The position numbers and the translations under genes are program-made. Of a stretch of DNA of 64,000 nucleotides, positions 58,759 through 64,000 are shown one piece after another. The DNA comes from Pisolithus tinctorius. Lineage: Eukaryota; Basidiomycota; Agaricomycetes; Boletales; Pisolithaceae. Within the stretch, counting starts at the first letter, position 1, and each line of letters begins with the position of its first letter. Location of the stretch: NCBI GenBank assembly GCA_024663395.1, contig JANFAH010000002.1:4836001-4900000 (forward strand), written 5' to 3'. The notes beneath the pieces were generated by a model. That model was given only the letters and a program-made list of their open reading frames with translations. It had not been told where the DNA came from and did not search any database.

Positions 58759-59100
58759 CGCAATCCAGACCTGCGGGAACATTTATTGATTAGTATCCGA
58801 GTACGAACATTTGGTTCCATGTTAGCAGAAGGCTATGGGATCGAATTGGAATGTAGCGTAGGCTCAGATATAACGAGTTTGATGTGACTAGGGGTTGCTT
58901 GTAAATCGTCCCCATGGCATCGAGAGACCTGTCCGCGTCCCAGTCACCATCCCGTGCCAATCACACATTCCTCGTCATTTAGTGCACCCACCACGGCTGC
59001 AGATTAACTGCAAATGATACTACACATCTGTTCGTGTACGTGAAGATATCCTTCTCTCGCACTTTAACAGAGCCTGGTTAAGCTGCATAAAAACAGCCAA

Positions 59101-59873
59101 TTAATGACAAGATTCGAAACGGCACCCGAAACGGCAAAAGGTCTGACCTTCCTGCAGGTTGTTAATTCCAGCTCGGAGTAATTTTATCTCCTGGGCTATC
59201 GATTCCGTGGCCGACAATAACTGGGTGAGAATATTCGATATTCGTTCCGCCTCTGCCACAGTTCTCTCTCCATGAAGCTTACTCTCCAGTGTCCGGGTCT
59301 CGGATTGCTGATTGTTCCCTTTAGTTTTCCGTCGTGTATTGAGATCCCGAACTTGTTTAGTTGGATGGGAATGATGATTAACTTCTGCTGTGTCTACTCG
59401 TCTGCGGGGTTTTTTCTCAGTAGCCTGAGCGAGTTGAGCTGTTCGTCTTCTGACTTGTTGAGCTGGAGCACGGTGTCCATCTTGCCGGTAGGACACGACT
59501 TTAGAAAATCGAACCCTTTGGCGTTTGTGTTTAGGGGCCTGGGCTGGGGAATTCTGCACAACTTTCGACTGGAGATCCTCCTCGACTTTAACGGCGTCAA
59601 TATTCAGAGGAAGAACTATCCCTAAGTCCTCTTCCATCTTGACCTGGGGCTCCGACCGTGGCTAAAGAGCGAGGGTTAAATCCCAACAACTGAGGCCTGA
59701 GATATCCAGCATACGCACCTTCAAGTTGGTCATCCCTTTCGTCCCTTCAGTGGTGTCATTCGTCTCGCCTGCTCCAAGCTTTCTCTTATAGCGGACTTTC
59801 AACTTCTGGAAGTGTAAGCTATTCGATACCGATGTTTCGTACGTCGCAAAGCTCTTACCTCTGGGCTGCTCAT
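59101..59873 (-). CDS. Coiled-coil protein with CRFGCRFESC tail, family member C (intact)
   Basis: Three exons: 59873-59859 (MSSPE), 59805-59719 and 59661-59101, about 220 residues, all splice sites GT-AG with acceptors cttccag and ctttag. Exon 2 is basic (KLKVRYKRKLGAGETNDTTEG). Exon 3 has an acidic block EEDLGIVLPLNIDAVKVEEDL, a Lys/Arg-rich middle (PKHKRQRVRF and KKPRRRVDT, NLS-like), the coiled coil AEAERISNILTQLLSATESI and the tail CRFGCRFESCH, stop at 59103-59101. It is the best preserved member. It faces palA fragment C with 343 bp between ends. No known domain; a nuclear, oligomeric protein is my inference. Confidence 0.75.
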
Positions 59874-60212
59874 GGGTATACTCCAAGGCCACTGTTTACC
59901 GAACGTGCCCGGCCACGATGCATGACTACACTGGTCAAGACCAGTGCGTGCATACCACATGTCGTTCATCATAGTAAGATTATTATGTACACATGCATGA
60001 TCGTCTCGACTGGGGGACCGGCTCGGTCACACCTGACTTGCCTGGATGTAATAGATTACTGTGCCATCGACGGCGCAAAACCCTGGTGCTCCGATGCATT
60101 TACTGAGAGAAGGATCACGAAACCGCAAGTGCAGGTGCTGACACAGATACTATTCCATAGGAACAAGCGCTGCCAATGTATCCGAGTATCTGATAGGGCC
60201 CACCTGTACGCA

Positions 60213-60979
60213 CTACACGGATTGACTTTCGTCGGAGTCGATAGAAGATCTTTCTTCTAGCATGTCCATCTTCGCTTGGTGGAGTAAAGTTTGCGAATGA
60301 TGGATCACAGTATAAGTGCCGACAACTACTGCTGCTAAGGCAGCAGCCATCAACAGCTGTCCACGCTCGCCGTTCTCTATTGCACTCGTAGCAGCCGTCA
60401 AAAACACTCTTGATGCCTCAAGCATCTGTGCCGTGGCCTCCGCCTGTGCTTCTGCTGCCTCTTCTATTAACAGTTTCGCATCGTTCATGTCTGCTTCTTC
60501 TGCCTTTTGTACCACCAGCACAGTCTTCACCCCTACCTGTCTGACTCTGTCTGTCATGGCGAGCACGTCCCGTAAGAGGGAATGTGGTGTGGCCTGGCCC
60601 TGAGGTTGATCAATAGGCCCCTGATCCTCAGCCTCAACCTTCTTCCGCTTAGCTGGGGGATGTACAGCATCCACCTTGACAGTGGCAGGAGTGGCACTCG
60701 AAGGAAGGGCTGTAGTAAGATCCTCTTCCTTCTCGACTTCGTGTGACTATAGGGCAAACGATTTACATCTAGAAGCCAGGGGTAGCATGTGCAAGCACCT
60801 TGGCAGTTTCACTCGTTCCTATTGTTGCGCCACCCATGTCGTCTGCACGCTTTCTCTTACTGGCTGCTTTCGACCCCTAAAACGAAATGGCAATCGTTCA
60901 GCATTGATATTGGAGGTATTGTCCGGAATGATCACCTTGGAGCGCGGCATTGGCCTGGTCTACTAGGCTACCACTCACC
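60213..60979 (-). CDS. Family member D, diverged, with a C-terminal membrane-like helix
   Basis: Exons: unresolved first exon ending SPLSE at 60979 (donor gtgagt), 60876-60799 (GSKAASKRKRADDMGGATIGTSETAK), 60746-60213. The first two ends and the VHPPAKRKKVE patch match member A, so D belongs to the family. The rest differs: an Ala-rich amphipathic stretch (EEAAEAQAEATAQMLEASRVF) and a hydrophobic helix (QLLMAAALAAVVVGTYTVIHH), then a short Glu/Ser tail and TAG. The Cys tail is absent. It may have gained its end from another gene. It lies just upstream of C in the same direction. Confidence 0.6.
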
Positions 60980-63584
60980 TCAGACAGCGGCGACTGAGTG
61001 CGTCGGTGTTCTTGGAAACACGTAGTATTGGGCCAAGGTTGGCAAAGTTATGTATAGCGATGAGTTGTTTGCTGTAGTTGACACCTACTTACCTCGCGTG
61101 CATGAGTACGTAAAGTAATGAGAGTTATCTAAAATCCCCGTAACCCGTTCCGCTGAGCACCGAAGCCGAAGTACTGACCCACCATCCCGATCCTGGGTGA
61201 GGTGGAGCCGGGTCAACACGTGCTCGCCCAGCCTCACTAACTGTTACCCAGGTGAGTGGCAGGCAAGGTCTGCTGCATAACCGAGTTCGCCTCCCTCGTG
61301 AATGCATCCAGACATCTCAGCGTTGATGTGGCTACGAACACATGATAAGTTCAACGGCACGGGGTATCGACATCAAATCCTTACTTCGGGAAACCACCAG
61401 GTGCGCCATGACCTGCTAATAATTATGAACGCAAGAGTAGTTAATGATTATATACAAATGGTAGATTCCCGTTGGTACTTGCGCTCTTTGCATGTCCAGC
61501 GCACAATTCCAAAGGGATCGCTATGAAGAATGCAACACTTACCAGGTCCAACGACTATGAGAGTTTAGGTCGGTTTTATTGATGATACGGGTAAGGTGTG
61601 CGTGCACGAGGGGCACGTTCCCCAGTGGCCAAGTGATGAAGTTCAATGTTGCTAGAGGTCAACTCGCGGCCATGCAATACGTCGTCTTTCAAGAACATGA
61701 CATTGCTACAACGTCCCGGTGTCAGTTCGTAACAAAGCTATAACCGCCATTGATGACGCACCCGCAGCAATGCAATTAGCAGTACGTCTGAATTTCTGCA
61801 CGACGACAAGCTTTACATTGCTGATAGCAAAGGAGAGAACAGGGCTCCACACCGCCCACCAGTTTGCATTGCGATCTTTTCCACTGTATTCAGTTACCAC
61901 GACCACGAATGCAAACAAGCTTTTCAGACTTTTTCACATTTGTTGCCGTGGTAAGTTCAAACGAACAGGGATGCTTGTCCGTTTTCCCTGTGCCACCCTA
62001 TCTTGCGCCAAGCCAGGCCATCGTTCATACGAGTTTGTAATCCTTATGGCACTCAGGTGTTGGAGAAATACGCGGCGATGGATGATTGTATTGCTTTGGG
62101 TAGTATTGTCGAAGCCAGGCGCATCAATCGGCGCGACTATTCTCCGGTTCAGGAGGAACGGCTGCGACGTCCTCACGTCTTCCGTGAAACCTTCTAGTCA
62201 CTTTCCTACCGGGAGATCCGATCCGTTGGCACAAGTGTATGACATAGGTCAGCATCCGCTGGGATTAGGCGGACTATCGATTTCAGCATTTACTTACTGT
62301 CGATTTTCGGCTTCCGGCAGCACCAACGTCATGCACAAGTCCAAAGGATAAGTTCTGTCATTCCGAGGGAAAGAAATGAGGATTGCGTGCGTATATTGAC
62401 GCCGTTGGCCACCATATGCCTGATAGAACCTCACGCAACGTCATGGGCCATTTTCAGCCTGAGAGACCACGCGAACGTTTCGCTGGGAACATCAAGGTCG
62501 CTGTTGGGATGTTGGGGTATTTATATCACCCTCACCTTCTGCGCGTTTCACCCCTGCGAGGGGTTTGGCCTACGTCTCGAATCATTGTGGCGCCTGGCGA
62601 TTGGCAACTCTCACGTTTTCCTGGCACTACAGCGCCGTTAGGAAACACCAGTTGGACGTTTCCTTACCAGATGATGCTGGTTCTTTTTCTCGGGAAAGGA
62701 AATTGGAGTAGTCCACGTGTAACGAACGTGACTATCATGCCGACGATGTCGGCTAGTCCAGCCATCCATTCCTCATCCGTTTGCCTTCTCCTTTTCCTTC
62801 TAGTTCGTTTCCCTATCCTTCATCTGCCTCTGGGTCGGTCTGGCACTCCCCTGGGGGCCTGTTGTTGCTGCATGGATTGGCTGGACTGGGAGGTAGGCGG
62901 ATCCACGCCAAGTCAACATGGTCTCCGAATTCAAGGATTCAACTGCAGAGGCATGAATTAGCTTACAAAATGATAAACGCAGTAGTCCGCGCGAATTCGT
63001 GTCTCCAGAGCAGGGGATGGAACAGTACCATACGGCATCTGCGACATGATGGCAAAAAGATAGGGGGTATGCTAATCCTATCGTCGGATCCTGAGTGGTT
63101 ACGACGAGTGGGGAATTCCATTCGGCCGTTCTATCGTGCAAGGAGGCACTGAGAAGGGTGAAGAACTGCCGAGTCACGTTCTGGGTGAAACACAGGGGGT
63201 AGAAGTTTCGGGAAAAGCTGGAGAGGTACGCTCCATCCAAGTGAAGGTGCAACGTACTATAGAATTACAATTCTTGTGAGTGGACGGTTCGACGCTGCTC
63301 CGTCCGAGGTACTGGTCCCTGCAGGTGAGACAAGCATGACGATGACGTAGTACAGAGCCATACTAGTATGTGCCTGGCGTCCACAGCGTGCCTGTGTGGT
63401 ACACGCCAGCGCGTCAATTATGGCCAAGGATAGACGCTGTCTGCTTCACGACGCAAGACCCTATCAATTGTTGTCAGGCCAAATTGGGTGCTGTGTAGGG
63501 GGTTGCACTGCCTAGTGGAATAAATTCATCGAGTTTCGTTAGGGTTCTGTACCCCTCCTTCAAGTCACCACCACCATCGCCCAT
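60980..63584. other. 2.6-kb CG-rich stretch without a supportable gene
   Basis: Several open stretches exist: plus 61719-62351; minus 62176-61934 and 63252-62800; and hydrophobic segments near 62700. On plus a possible donor (gtggtaagttc, about 61950) and acceptor (gcgccaag, about 62012) would join KLFRLFHICC to SYEFVILMALRCWRN. None shows a known domain or a complete exon chain. It may hold fragments of a small membrane-protein gene. Confidence 0.3.
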
Positions 63585-64000
63585 CATGTATAGCGAGAAG
63601 AAATACAGTGAGAAGAAATCCAGTGATCCCAGTGATCCCAGTGATCCTCCCCCTTCATATGGCGACGTCATAGAGCCTCCATCGGGCTTTCGCATCGCTC
63701 TCGATGCCTCGAGCCCGTTCCCTACCTCCCGTAAAGTCATGGATCCCCCTTGTTTAGATGCCGATAGGCTATCTCCTGTCTACATCGGCTCTGCCATCTT
63801 CGAGAACTGTGTTCATCCATGCAAGATCGCACCGCATTTAACTCCAGCATGCCGCGTTCCGTATGGCGGCGTGGAGCTAGAGCACTTTGGCAGATATGAT
63901 CTCCTTCCCTTTGACCCGGCAACGATGATCTGGGTTACAACCAGCCGTGGCCGGATCCCGTATGGCTTCAACCCAATACAAGGAGGTTATGAAGAAAATG
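63585..64000 (+). CDS. DM9-repeat (DUF3421-like) protein, partial at window end
   Basis: Starts MYSEKKYSEKKSSDPSD at 63585 and runs off the window. The N-terminal 30 residues hold three copies of DPSDPSDP-like Ser/Asp/Pro and a PPPSYGDV motif (PPxY type, a possible WW-domain ligand). DM9-type blocks follow: SPVYIGSAIFENCVHPCKI, CRVPYGGVELEHFGRYDLL, then IWVTTSRGRIPYGFNPIQGGYEENG, matching the Y-IGRA, P-GK, YGG and PGG pattern of DM9 repeats. Animal DM9 proteins bind glycans; in fungi the role is unknown. The ATG is chosen because the upstream sequence has stops in frame. Confidence 0.7.

Overview
This window is a fungal nuclear contig, most likely from a mushroom-forming basidiomycete (Agaricomycetes). 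The host genes are cut by many 44-75 nt GT-AG introns. They encode a pepsin-type aspartic protease, a Sar1/Gap1-like RasGAP, a PalA/Rim20-type BRO1 protein and a DM9-repeat protein. The transposons (chromodomain Ty3/gypsy, PIF/Harbinger, Tc1/mariner, CACTA-like, LINE) fit that group. I cannot name the species.

Layout. 1-392: 65-bp satellite. 393-13129: a complete 12.7-kb Ty3/gypsy chromovirus with 714-bp LTRs and the 5-bp target duplication TAAGT. It carries a foldback MITE inside the protease region of pol, an antisense Cys-cluster gene behind pol, and a 4-kb Harbinger transposon with apparently intact genes in front of the 3' LTR. 13130-20164: old CpG-poor repeat debris, including a solo LTR with its target duplication. 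20165-29978: a Tc1/mariner element split by a 7.5-kb CACTA-like element and by a second copy of the same MITE. 30650-33291: a decayed MFS-transporter pseudogene, with a paralogue at 50677-53275. 33815-43496: the ordinary gene island (aspartic protease, RasGAP, PalA/Rim20). 43756-61000: repeated copies of the 3' part of palA, each facing a small gene of an unrecognised nuclear-type family, plus a LINE insertion, an F-box relic and a repeat-rich membrane protein gene. 63585-end: a DM9-type gene cut by the window edge.

The main theme is cytosine decay at CpG. The 13-33 kb and 49-53 kb blocks have almost no CG dinucleotides. Copies of one LTR differ mainly by CG versus TG or CA. All six nonsense codons I found inside recognisable gypsy and Tc1 genes are TGA where the family has arginine, as expected from CGA to TGA. 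The gypsy and MITE sequences look half decayed and the Harbinger looks undecayed, so the window shows repeats of different ages.

The least explained host feature is the small gene family at 43.8-61 kb (two clear members, one copy broken by a LINE, one diverged member). It shares an SxxE first-exon end, a basic PPAKR-type patch, and in three copies a coiled coil. Two of those keep a CRxGCxxESC tail. The family has been copied together with the palA 3' end.
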